A stretch of 64,000 nt of DNA, from the NCBI GenBank assembly GCA_020310875.1, contig CM035428.1, positions 101,769,661-101,833,660 of the forward strand. Reading direction: 5' to 3'. The DNA comes from Ceratopteris richardii (lineage: Eukaryota > Streptophyta > Polypodiopsida > Polypodiales > Pteridaceae). Under the pieces are notes generated by a model, which did not search any database, was not told the DNA's origin, and was given only the letters and a program-made list of their open reading frames with translations. Position numbers and translations under genes: made by a program. Of this stretch, positions 1 through 11,235 are shown piece by piece. Numbering within the stretch: position 1 is the stretch's first letter; the number at the start of each line of letters is the position of its first letter.

Positions 1-1449
1 ACCAGCTTTGCTTTGTAGGGCTTGATAACACTACTACATTTTTGGCTTCGTTGCACAATATTAGTTTCAACCATGCATTCTTGATAAGGAGGCTTGATGA
101 CATAAATATTTTATTTTAAAAGTAGTATTCATGTTATCCTAGGTGGGATCCTGAAGATGGATGCTGATTTTTATTGCATGTACCTAATTTGATTTCCTAT
201 GTGGCAAAACAAAGAACATGTGAAAATAAAAGCAATATAGAATTTGTGTAAATGTGTTTGAGAAAAGTAGATGATGGATGCATGTACTTCTTGAAAGAAG
301 AGACGGATTGAGTGCAAGCAAGCATGCTCCGGATCAAGATGTATCTTGGTGGGATGAGGTTTTTTAACCATCAAGAAAGTGTATAAAGGATACCATTGTA
401 GGCCATTGGCCAATTGATATTCCATTCACATAGGATTTTAGCACACAAAGATCAATGAATGTGGACCAAGCATGTAATGCATATAAACTTCAAAGCTTTA
501 TTCATTCACCATAAAAGAATATTTATGTAGGCCGAATGATGACAAAACAAGGTGAAGCACGATGGCATGGAAATTTGAAAGAAATAAATGTTGAAACAAT
601 CATTGTTGTCCTTGCTAACGATGGTGAGTCTACCAAATTATTTTTCATTTTAAAGTTTCAGAGGTCATTAAAGATATTGATAAAAAAAGAATATAGGCTT
701 TGATAGTCCAATTGTATTATGTTAAAAGTACTAGTGTATTCATAGGTAAATATAACTTAGAAATGGTATCTAACACCAAATAAATAGGCTAAAAAAAGAA
801 AATTAATATTTAGAGCACATCCAATCTTAAATGGATGACATAGATATGCTTGCTTGTGATTTTGCCTCAACACAAATAGTGCACTTCAGGAAAACAACCA
901 TAAATATGATAAAACAAAATGTTCCAAATCTATGTGGGATAGCTAATCATATGCAAACAAGAAGATTTGTACATGATCCTATAGAATTTGGTATGTACTC
1001 AGATGGGGATAGATCTCTTGTTAATATACAAGAAGAAGATGAGAGCTTGCAATAGTCTTAGACTCAATCAAATGCATTCAATGTGGGGGGGGGGTGTAGA
1101 CCTAGATCAAGACGTTCATGGCTTGATATAAAAGTCTTAGACCTTTTTTGTGCTTATAAGAATGCTCCAAAAAAATTCACATAGTGAAACATGTTTTATA
1201 GCTTTTTGGATTCACCTTCCAAAAATTGGAAGATTATGAAATGGATGTAAATAAAAAGTCGTAATAAACAAGAAGAACTATGTCGATAACAGAGAAATCC
1301 CTCATCCAAAATTAAGCAAATTGCTTCTTATGTTTGAAAACCCTTTATATCAATATACATATATTTCAATAATCAACTCAAAACATGTGCATTTTTTATA
1401 TTTTTTGTCATTTTGTTTTATTTTGGAGCTCAAAATGTGCCAAACATTT
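1..1449. other. Unassigned AT-rich DNA
   Basis: I see no recognisable gene or element here. Short open frames exist (minus 171-425; plus 831-1055) but neither has a motif I recognise. The plus frame reads like a decayed protein with no flanking support. A run of ten G residues lies near 1085-1095. The stretch probably contains eroded transposon sequence. Confidence 0.5.
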
Positions 1450-2385
1450 TGATCTATTTAAGATTGACATCTCCAAAATCTATATGAGAAATATATTTGT
1501 GATTATAAATTGCATGCAAAAGATAAAGATTGAACATGTATTCAATGGAGATCCTCATAAGTACCATAATGGTAGGCATCTTTGCAACACGTGAAAATGT
1601 TTCTTCATAATCAAAATCATGTGTTTCTGCATATCCTTTGGACAATATCCTTGATTTTTACTTGTTAATAGATCCCACCTTGAACCTATGACTCTCACAG
1701 ATTGAGTATTGGGCACCAATTCCCAAGTTTGATTTTGGTAAATCATCTATTTCATCTTCCATAGCACTCATCCGCTCAGGCTTCTCCTTTGCTTCTTCAT
1801 ATGATGAGCGTTCTTTAGAGTTTGAGTCTTGTGCTAGGTATATTGAGTGGTTACTAACTAATGAAGTATCATATCCATACCCTTCCGGCTTTCTTTTTTC
1901 TCTAGGTGACCTTCTAATGATTTGTTGAGAGGATTCTGCCACATCTCTCAATTCTTATTCTTTTTCTTTGCCTTGAATCTAGCTCTTGAGTTTTCGTAGC
2001 CTCCTTTGTTGTATCATCTTCTTCTTTGATTCCTTGGGTTCTTAAAAGAATTATCAGTAATGTGATTGGTTAGCACACATATGGAACATGGAAATGAGCC
2101 TTGAGCTCTCCCCCTAGCTTGTCTACCTACTCTACCTCTTCCTCTTGAGCCTCCACCTCTACCTTAAAAGTTTGCTTGAGAGGTACTACCTTCATAATCA
2201 GACTTCTTACCCTTGCCTTTGCTATCCTTGCTTTTATTCTTATCTATATAGAGAGCAGATAATTGATTACCTTTTAAGTTTTCTCCATTCTTCATAACTT
2301 TGCCTCATGTGTGAACAATTGTCCCATGAGTGTGTTGAAATCAAGAACTTGCATGTTCATGTAAAGGTCCATAGTTTTTAATTTC
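1450..2385 (-). pseudogene. Decayed copia gag-pol remnant (F)
   Basis: The minus strand reads as pieces of a Ty1/copia polyprotein. At about 1960-2385 is a gag segment resembling the E1 Gag (the block containing GQLFTHEAKL, then a basic RG/K-rich tail), broken by stops. At 1658-1951 is the linker before reverse transcriptase, with [18 protein letters not shown]. At 1454-1746 are RT N-terminal blocks (TWELVP, VIGSRW, DYEETFSRVAKMPTI) in shifted frames. Protease and integrase, which should lie between Gag and the linker, are missing, so a large internal deletion joined the two parts. No LTR is attached. It is an old, dead fragment. Confidence 0.8.
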
Positions 2386-2900
2386 TTGCTTCAAAACAAA
2401 TAACTTCCACTTTGAAAGAATAAAAAAAATCTTCTATTTTGGGAAAAGAAGATCACAAAAATATGCTCAAAGCTCACAATCTCTTCATCATGTTTTGTTA
2501 TCTTCTGTTCTTTCCTACATAGCGTGTTAGATGTCTGCATGTGAGTAGAGTAGGAGTATTAATTTTTTTATTTCAATATGCTTATGTTTGAGTTATGCTT
2601 TTGTTATCTCCATAATTATCATGTTTTTTTTCTTAATCCCTCCCTCCCTCCAATAATTTCTATTTGTTCTCTTTCATCTATTAGCTAGCAACTTTTGTTA
2701 TGTTTTCATTATAGTTATTTGATTTTATGCACTCCGCTCTTGTAAATAAAGAATTCTTTAGCCACTACTGTGGAATACATAATAAACATGATCTGCATGT
2801 GATGAGATATTAAAATGAAGTCCAAAAATTCGTTGTTACCATGATAAACCCCTTATAGAGAATGCATATTGGAGGCAAACACAAGGCTTTGAATCACTTG
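2386..2900. other. Unassigned spacer before E1
   Basis: I see nothing supportable in this AT-rich stretch. It is contiguous with 9399-10153 once E1 is removed, so it is the left half of E1's target locus. Confidence 0.5.
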
Positions 2901-2905
2901 ATAAC
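2901..2905. repeat. E1 left target-site duplication (ATAAC)
   Basis: ATAAC lies immediately left of E1 and is repeated exactly at 9394-9398 immediately right of it. This 5-bp duplication is what a copia integrase leaves and fixes both ends of E1. Confidence 0.95.
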
Positions 2906-4005
2906 TGTTGGAAGTGATGGTTGGATGCACTCAAGAAATGAGTTGATGCTGCAAAACCTGCTTCACACCTGCCCTCCTTTGGTTCCAGATATGCTTAGTA
3001 TACTTGCTTAGCTTCCAAATGACACAAAGAAACCATATATGTACTTTGGAAATGATTTGTGTAATGATCAAACCAAAACAGATAACTTGGTTCCTTCACA
3101 AATCCAAAAACTTACTATTTCTATAATGATACCTGCTCAGTGTTATGCTCAGTGTGACCAGCACACTTAAAATTGATGTAAATTCTTTTGGACATAATCA
3201 ATTAGCTTAACAAGCTTCCATTTGCAAGTGGAATGAGAGTAAATGACAAACTACACTATGAGAAATCAATTTAGCAAACTTAGGAACATCCCCGACATTT
3301 TAGGAACTGTACATAGAAATACCAGAGATCACTTCGAGTGCAATTTCTCCCAGATGGTTGTTGCAATGACCTTCAAATTTTGTAGGCATATAGTATGCTT
3401 CAAGTTTCTTCCAATGTGCTTTGAATCATCCAATTTGGTTCAGTAGATCTTGAGATATGCCTCTTGGAAGTTGACAGAGTTGAAGAGTACACTCAGAGAA
3501 TAACAGAGATGATCAATATGAGTATATGTATTAAATCTATTGATTGTACATTCCCATTGGCATGATATGTAATGCCCAATGGTACTCAGAGGTGTAGGCT
3601 ATGGAGTATACCTTACACACTCACTAGATAGTACAGAATAGCCTCGGGATTGATGATGGGCACCCGCAACTTTTTGCTTGTGGGTTTTATAGGAGTTGAA
3701 GATTAATTTGAATTTCAAATTCAAACTTAGGCTCCCTAGAATATCTCCTCTAAAGTAGAGAGATATTCTCTCCACTAAATCATTCTCTTTTCCACGACTA
3801 ATGAAGTAGGTAAGTGACTAAAGTGATTACATATGAATGCCAAGTCATAAAGACTTTTACAAAGGGGTAAAAGGTAATAACCAACAAGCATTGGTTCCTA
3901 TGATCATTGTTCCATGTAGATATATCCTTCAAAGGTTCCAAGCTTTATGTGAAGTCTTCAAGATTGATATCCAAGCCAAGTGTTAAGGCTTGAATTACAC
4001 CAACA
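2906..4005 (-). repeat. E1 3' LTR
   Basis: This is the 1100-bp left copy, starting TGTTGG and ending CCAACA on the plus strand, matching 8294-9393 at about 99% by eye. On the minus strand it carries a TATA-like TATAAAA at 3685-3691. A hairpin with 10-bp arms (agaatatctc / gagatattct) lies at 3738-3769. Confidence 0.95.
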
Positions 4006-4015
4006 GCTCCCCCTC
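4006..4015 (-). other. E1 polypurine tract
   Basis: On the minus strand the bases just before the 3' LTR read gagggggagc. This is the purine run expected to prime plus-strand cDNA synthesis. The same tract precedes the 3' LTR in E2, E3a, E6 and E8. Confidence 0.9.
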
Positions 4016-4046
4016 AAGCCAAACACTTTGGCTCAAGTCTTCATCT

Positions 4047-7000
4047 CTAGTCTTCAATTATTTCCTGCAATCCAATCATGGATTTAAATCTGCATAGCTT
4101 GCTTCCATCCAGAGCCTTAGTAAGCAAATCTGCACATTGCATATTAGTAGACACATATGACAATTGAATATCTTTGCTAAGTAACTTCTCCCTCACATAG
4201 TGGTAGTGAACCTCTATGTGTTTTGTCCTAGCATGATAAATTGGATTAGCTGCTAGGTGAAGAGAACTTGTGTTATCACCAAATATAATTGGTGGTCTTG
4301 TGTATAGGCCCAATTCTGAATATAAAAGCTTCAACCATATGGCTTCTTGAGTGGCATTTGCTAGCCCTCTATACTCTGCCTCAGTAGATGATAAAGCTAC
4401 TGTGGGTTGTTTCTTGGATGACCAAGAAATTGGTTTATCACCTGCAAAACATATGTAACCAGATGTGCTTCTCCTGTCATCCTTGCAACCTGCCCAATCT
4501 GAATCTGAATATACCTTAATATCAATGTCTGATGAATAGGGAAAGTACAAACCATGATTTTGTGTTCCCTTTAGGTACTTTACTATCTTCTTTGCTGCCT
4601 CCAAATGAGGTACTCTTGGTTTGTGCATAAATTGGCTAAGTACACTAACACCATATGATATATCAATCCTGGTTAAGGTAGCATAATTTAGACTACCTAC
4701 CATACTTTGGTAACCTGTAATATCTTGGAGTTCTTCCCCTTCATGAGCACTGAGTTTATGGTTGACCTCCATAGGGATGCTTGAGACTTTAGCTTCCTGA
4801 AAATTAAACTTCTTGACCATGTCCTGAATGTACTTCTTCTAAGTAATAAAGATACCTGAATTTGTATAGACCAATTCAAGTCCTAGGAAGTACTTCAATA
4901 ATCCAAGATCATTAATCTTGAATTCCTTCATCATTTGTCCTTTGATGTGTCTAATTCCTTGAACTTCATTTCCTGTAATAATGATGTCATCAACATAGAC
5001 ACACAAGTATATTACCTCTGAATTGTTCCTTTTGATAAACAATGAAGTATCTGCTTTACTCATTATAAATCCTTGGTCTAGGAGGTAGGTTGTCAACCTG
5101 TAATTCCATGCTCTAGGTGCCTGCTTCAATCCATACAGAGCCTTATTCAATTTACAAACATGATTTACCTTCTTGGGATCTTCATAGCCAGGTGGTTGTG
5201 ACATGTAGACTTCTTCAGATATCCATCCATTCAAGAATGCATTCTTCACATCCAATTGGTACATGTTCCAATTCTTGGATGCAGCTACACTCACAATAAC
5301 TCTGATAGTTGGCATCTTAGCCACAGGAGAAAATGTCTCCTCATAATCAATGCCTTGAGTTTGTGCAAAACCCTTGGCTACCAACCTAGCTTTATACCTG
5401 TTTATTGTACCATCTGAATTCCTTTTGAGTTTGTAGATCCATCTGGATCCTATCACCTTCATGGAGTCCTTCTTGGGTACCAAGTCCCAAGTGTCACTCT
5501 CCTTGAGAGCCTCCATTTCTTCATCCATTGCTTCCTTCCATTCTAGTTTAGTGATTGCTTCTTCAAATGTACCTGGTTCTTCATTCAAGAGATCCTTTGC
5601 AAGATACACAGAGTGCTTGGTTACAAGTGAAGTATCATACCCATACCTAATAGGTTGTTTCTTTTCTCTCTGAGATCTCCTCATAGCTTGTGTTGAGGAT
5701 TCTGGATTATCTTCTAGTTGCTTCATCTTCATCTTCCCTTTGGATTTCCAAGCTTTGAACTCTTCAATGTTGATGGTGTCTTCATCATCTGAGCTTGTGT
5801 CCTCTTTCTGAATTGGTTCTTCTCTGATAAGCTTGGGAAAGTCTTCTTCCATATCATAAGGTAGGCTAACTTTCCTGCACTCATTTTCATACCATCAATC
5901 ATTTTCATCAAAGATGACATCTCTCCTTACCTTAAAGCCTTTGTTTGAGGGGTTATAGAACCTGTATCCCTTCTGATTCAAATCATAACCAATGAAGATA
6001 CATTTTTCAGCTTTAGGGTCTAGCTTTCCCCTTACCTGTGAGGGAATATGCACATATGCAACACAACCAAAGATTTTGCAATGATCCAGAGATGGTCTCT
6101 TACCATGCCAAGCTTCATAGGGTGTCATTCCATCAAGTGTCTTTGATGGCAACCTGTTAATTAAATATGTGGCAGTAGATACACTCTCTGCCCATAGATA
6201 ATTTGGCAGTTTCTTTTCATTTAGCATAGACCTAGCTGTCTCTACAATGATTCTATTCCTTCTTTCAGCTACCCCATTTTGTTCAGGTGAGTACCTTGTA
6301 GTAATTTCCCTCTTGATGCCTCTTTCCTGCAAGAAATCTTCAAAGTCATTGGAGAAGTATTCTCCACCACCATCTGACCTTAGCTTCTTCAAATGTCTAC
6401 CTGTTTGATTTTCAACTAGTGCAAGATACTTTTTGAAACAATTAAATACTTCATCTTTATGTTTCATGAAGTATAGGACAGTCCACCTGCTATAGTCATC
6501 AATAAAGGACACATAGTACCTTGATCCAGATATGGATGGCTCCTTGCTAGGTCCCCAAACATCTGTATGCACCAATTCCAGATAGTCTTCATGCATAAAA
6601 CCTTTCTTGGTATAGGGCAATCTGTGTGACTTACCAAATTGACAAGCCCCACACTTGTATATCATGTGTTGCTTGGATACATTAGGTATCCCAAGCACAC
6701 ATTGATCCCTACTCATTTGCTTTAATGTCCTCTCTCCAATGTGACCTAATCTCTTGTGCCAAATCTCTAATTCTGATAAGGTTTGATCTTTATAGTTGTA
6801 CAAAGCAATATTCTTAGTGTCTTCAAGTTCAAAGATAAACAATCTACCTGATTTTTCTCCCTTGGCTATCCTTCTGAATCCATGTCTTGGATCCTCCACA
6901 TATGCACCATGTTGAGTGAACCTGACCTGTAGACCTTTTTCCACAATCTGACCTACACTCATCAGATTCTTGGTGATTGTTGGAACATACAATACTCTGC

Positions 7001-8267
7001 TCAATAAATTCTGATTACCATCACTAGTTTTGACATTGCCTACTTTAACAACTGAATGTTTAGTGTCATCACCTGTCTGCACTTGATGCTTGCCTTTGGG
7101 TTCTTCCAAATCAGAAAGTAGTGCAACATTTCCAGCTACATGATTAGAGCAACCTGAATCAATATAGAATAAGTGATCATCATTGATACCTGACTTAGAT
7201 GTCATATTCATGATCAATAGGGAATCATCTTGCTCCTCTGCATAATTGTTGTAATCCTTCCTATTTCTGTATCCACCTTGATAGTTGCCATTGTGATTGT
7301 AGTTGTTGTTATAATTATTGTTGTAGCCATGGTAGCTTTGAGATTGGTTGAATCTGCCTCTGCCTTGAGAGTATCCTCCTCTTTGGTGACCTCTTCCTCT
7401 TTGGTTCTTGTAGTTTTTGTAGCATTCATCTGTGGTATGGTTAGACAAGCCACAAATATTGCATGGAGATTGGTTGTAGGGTCTCCCCCTACCTGACTTA
7501 CCTCCTCTGCCCCTACCTCTAGAAGATCTACCTCTCCCTGCATAGTTTGCTTGGGAGGTAGAGCCTTCTTCATCAACCTTTTTGTTTTTACCCTTGTCTT
7601 TAGCCTTCTTATCAGTATATAGGGCAGAAGGATTGTTACCTTTTGATTGCTCTCCATTCTTTGTGATCTTTGCTTCATGCGTGAAGAGTTGTCCAATCAG
7701 AGTTGTTAGATCAGGTGCTTGGATGTCCATGTATAAGTCCATTGCTGTGGTAAAGCTCTCCCACTTGTCATCTGCCTTTAGTCCATTGATCACTTGTCTG
7801 ACTATTTGCTCTTCCTCAATCTCCTCTCCAACACTTGCAAGTTGGTCTGCAATATCCTTGACTTTGGTAACAAAATCTGAGACAGATTGCTTTGATTGCT
7901 TCCTAAGAGTTGTAAACTCAATCCATAGCTGATTCTTTCTGGCCCTTGTGCTTGATGAAAAATAAGTTGACAAGGTTTCCCAAGTCTCTTGGGAAGTTTT
8001 GCAATTCCTTATGTGTGGTAGAAGGAAATCAGAAATAGAGTTTAGAAGATATGACCTTGCCAAAGCATCTTTTGCACACCATTGATTGAGTCTCTCTTGC
8101 TCTTCCGTGGTGGGTAGGCCTCTTGCTTTGAATGAGGGCAATTCCTCATCTCCTGATATGAATCCAAACAAGCTCCTTCCTTGTAGATAGGTCTTCATCC
8201 TTAGAGACCAAGCTTGGTAGTTGTTCCTGTCTAATTTGTCAATGAAGGAAGGGAAACCATCACCCAT
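4047..8267 (-). pseudogene. E1 gag-pol polyprotein, two nonsense codons
   Basis: This is a single reading frame of about 1406 codons. The start chosen is the ATG at 8265-8267 (MGDGFPSF), 14 bases downstream of the PBS; an upstream in-frame ATG lies inside the LTR. Domains in order: Gag; CX2CX4HX4C zinc knuckle (about 7423-7464); protease DSG (7152-7160); pre-integrase HKRLGH; integrase with HTDVWGP (about 6550-6569), FIDDYSRW and GGGEY; RT with YVDD (4986-4997); RNase H with STEAEYRG. Gag packages RNA, protease cleaves the polyprotein, integrase inserts cDNA, and RT/RNase H copies the RNA. Two in-frame stops break it: TGA at 5895-5897 between integrase and RT, and TAG at 4839-4841 after the RT palm. 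No frameshift is seen, so it is almost intact but not functional as a full polyprotein. Confidence 0.95.
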
Positions 8268-8280
8268 GATTACCTTATAA

Positions 8281-8292
8281 GCTCTGATACCA
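8281..8292 (-). other. E1 primer-binding site (initiator tRNA-Met)
   Basis: The minus strand reads tggtatcagagc, one base inside the 5' LTR. This is the classic complement of plant initiator tRNA-Met 3' end and primes minus-strand cDNA. Confidence 0.95.
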
Positions 8293-8293
8293 C

Positions 8294-9393
8294 TGTTGGA
8301 AGTGATGGTTGGATGCACTCAAGAAATGAGTTGATGCTGCAAAACCTGCTTCACACCTGCCCTCCTTTGGTTCCAGATATGCTTAGTATACTTGCTTAGC
8401 TTCCAAATGACACAAAGAAACCATATATGTACTTTGGAAATGATTTGTGTAATGATCAAACCAAAATAGATAACTTGGTTCCTTCACAAATCCAAAAACT
8501 TACTATTTCTGTAATGATACCTGCTCAGTGTTATGCTCTGTGTGACCAGCACACTTAAAATTGATGTAAATTCTTTTGGACATAATCAATTAGCTTAACA
8601 AGCTTCCATTTGCAAGTGGAATGAGAGTAAATGACAAACTACACTCTGAGAAATCAATTTAGCAAACTTAGGAACATCCCCGACATTTTAGGAACTGTAC
8701 AGAGAAATACCAGAGATCACTTCGAGTGCAATTTCTCCCAGATGGTTGTTGCAATGACCTTCAAACTTTGTAGGCATATAGTATGCTTCAAGTTTGTTCC
8801 AATGTGCTTTGAATCATCCAATTTGGTTCAGTAGATCTTGAGATATGCCTCTTGGAAGTTGACAGAGTTGAAGAGTACACTCAGAGAATAACAGAGATGA
8901 TCAATATGAGTATATGTATTAAATCTATTGATTGTACATTCCCATTGGCATGATATGTAATGCCCAATGGTACTCAGAGGTGTAGGCTATGGAGTATACC
9001 TTACACACTCACTAGATAGTACAGAATAGCCTCAGGATTGATGATGGGCACCCGCGACTTTTTGCTTGTGGTTTTTATAGGAGTTGAAGATTAATTTGAA
9101 TTTCAAATTCAAACTTAGGCTCCCTAGAATATCTCCTCTAAAGTAGAGAGATATTCTCTCCACTAAATCATTCTCTTTTCCACGACTAATGAAGTAGGTA
9201 AGTGACTAAAGTGATTACATATGAATGCCAAGTCATAAAGACTTTTACAAAGGGGTAAAAGGTAATAACCAACAAGCATTGGTTCCTATGATCATTGTTC
9301 CATGTAGATATATCCTTCAAAGGTTCCAAGCTTTATGTGAAGTCTTCAAGATTGATATCCAAGCCAAGTGTTAAGGCTTGAATTACACCAACA
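8294..9393 (-). repeat. E1 5' LTR
   Basis: This is the 1100-bp right LTR. Since the element runs on the minus strand, it holds the active promoter. It ends in CCAACA at 9393 and is followed by the ATAAC duplication. Confidence 0.95.
9051..9113 (-). promoter_or_regulatory. E1 LTR core promoter module
   Basis: Read on the minus strand: a palindromic TTTGAA/TTCAAA-type block (about 9094-9113), then TATAAAA (9073-9079), then after 9 bp aaaaagtcgcggg (9051-9063). The same order and spacing recurs in the LTRs of E3a, E3b, E6 and E8. The last motif falls about where transcription should start, 16-28 bp downstream of the TATA box. Its role is inferred. Confidence 0.65.
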
Positions 9394-9398
9394 ATAAC
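9394..9398. repeat. E1 right target-site duplication (ATAAC)
   Basis: This is an exact copy of 2901-2905. Confidence 0.95.
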
Positions 9399-9464
9399 AA
9401 CTTCTATTCTGGTAGAAGTAGCACTCAAGAGAGATGTTACCTTAATCAAGAAATCTATCAATAT

Positions 9465-9700
9465 GAAATTTTTTTGTTTCAATTGATGCCTTAGAAGATC
9501 AACTTTGGGCATCCTAGGTTTCCCATGGGTTGTTCTCCTATGGCTCATATCGTGTATGATGATGCCATGAGGATATGACAATGAAATTTTTTTGTTTCAA
9601 TTGATGCCTTAGAAGATCAACTTTGGGCATCCTAGGTTTCCCATGGGTTGTTCTCCTATGGCTCATATCGTGTATGATGATGCCATGAGGATATGTCAAT
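9465..9700. repeat. 118-bp direct tandem duplication
   Basis: Two copies, 9465-9582 and 9583-9700, differ by about one base near their ends (gacaat versus gtcaat). The open frames that cross it are a by-product of the duplication. It sits about 70 bp from the right end of E1, in the target locus. Confidence 0.9.
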
Positions 9701-10153
9701 GTGAAGGAGCACCGAAACCATAATCTAATCAAGATAAACCAAAATTCCTAGATTTCTTAAAGGTGAAGCAGTTTCAGTGCTGTTGATTTTGAAGAATAAA
9801 GATACACTACGCACTACATATTACTTGTGTCCATTCTCCATGATATTTGAAACAAGTTGAACATTTAGTAAGGGAAGATCCTCGAATTCACATGGATGAA
9901 ATAGTTGCCCACTATTGTATTGACTTGACGAGGAATAAGATCTATTGTGTGTCAAAGACTTCACACATCCTATATGATATTTTAGCATTCAATATTTGAG
10001 TAATAGCTCCATTTCTTATATTTTTGGGTGTTAGTCCATGGAATCTGTTGCACTCCAGAAGATATCCTATCTTTTTACCATTATTGTAATTGATAGGTCA
10101 TATATTTTATCTTGTTTAATAGTGCCATTCTCAGAAACAAACATGTGTATGTA
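9701..10153. other. Unassigned spacer between E1 and E2
   Basis: I see no gene or element here. It continues the E1 target locus up to the E2 insertion point. Confidence 0.5.
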
Positions 10154-10158
10154 ATGAC

Positions 10159-11235
10159 TGAAAGAACTTGGAGAAGCTTGTAGAAGGTGGAAAAGTGCTT
10201 TTCGAAGCGATGAAGTTTGGTCAAGCCAACCGGCACAAGACCAGCCCTTGAGCTTATGGAGACTCAAATAGACCTTATAGGCATGCGATAAGTGCAAAGA
10301 CACACACTATGTACTTTGGAGCATCAAAGAGAATAATTCGATACAAAACAGATAGGTTCGCGGGTCGACTAGCTCAAAAAACTTACTATCTATGGAAGAG
10401 ACAATGAACTTCAAATGCCATAGCGACCAGCGTGATTACAGTTAGAAAAAATCCTTTTATGGGAGTGATACACATAGGGTTGAGTGTATGGAATGCACAA
10501 AAGTATAAGGATTAAGCAAAATATGCTATAGGAATGAATGTGACATTCACCAGTGGTACTTCCTATTTTTCAGGAATATGTAGAGATTGACCCCGAGACA
10601 GAGAAACTCAGATTTCTCCCAATCTACTAAACCAAATGCTATGAAAATTTATAGGCATAAACTAGACACTTATATCTTCCCATCAGTCATCGTGCAATCA
10701 ATTTGGAGCTCTGGAAAGAGAGCAGCAGCCTCTGCAAGATTACTATTGGCGAAGAAGATGATGCAGAAAATTGAAGGAGCAAGACAATGATGGTCACAAG
10801 TGTATGTATATTGCTTCCATGTATTGTAAAAGTAATTCCAAGTCTTTATATAGACTCTAGGAGTGTTCCACGACTTCTACAAGAGAAATTTGAATTCAAA
10901 TGAAGGTGGGAATGGTTATTGGAGGGAATCAATTCAGTTTCCTATAATCTAGGAAAAGTCAAGATTTAGTTTGATCTAATTTTAGGTGATTGATTTCTTG
11001 ATTGAATGCAACTTCAACCACCACAAATTCGTGGGATTTAGGCTCTATCTTTCTACCTTTACATGTGTAAAGCTCAAGGCTTTTACAAAGGTAAATGAAC
11101 TATCAAAAAAGCTCTCAAAAAACACAATAAATGAGCATATGAAAAAGAACTCTCCAACGGATATTTTTTCGACGTGATAGCCTTTGATGTAGATCAAATC
11201 CACCTCAAGCATAGTGTAAGCTTGATGTTCCAATA
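10159..11235 (-). repeat. E2 3' LTR
   Basis: This is the left LTR, starting TGAAAG and ending TTCCAATA, where the expected terminal CA has become TA. It aligns along its length with 15263-16340. Confidence 0.93.

Larger units (their letters stand above)
2906..9393 (-). mobile_element. E1: full-length Ty1/copia LTR retrotransposon
   Basis: E1 has two 1100-bp LTRs, an initiator tRNA-Met PBS, a polypurine tract, one gag-pol frame and perfect ATAAC target duplications. Total length is 6488 bp, sense on the minus strand, so the right LTR is the 5' LTR. By eye about ten substitutions separate the LTRs, implying a fairly recent insertion. Gag-pol is interrupted only by two nonsense codons. It belongs to the same lineage as E3, E6 and E8, whose Gag also begins MGDGFPSF. 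Confidence 0.97.

Noticed and set aside
831..1055. Small host protein on the plus strand
   Set aside because: 74 codons without recognisable motif, no neighbouring exons, in repeat-rich DNA; not enough to call a gene.
7230..7496. Plus-strand frame encoding a very hydrophobic, valine/isoleucine-rich protein, also at 41380-41625 and, on the minus strand, 48004-48252
   Set aside because: It is the antisense of the Asn/Gly/Arg-rich Gag tail of E1, E6 and E8; AAC/AAT codons read backwards give Val/Ile. It has no independent support.
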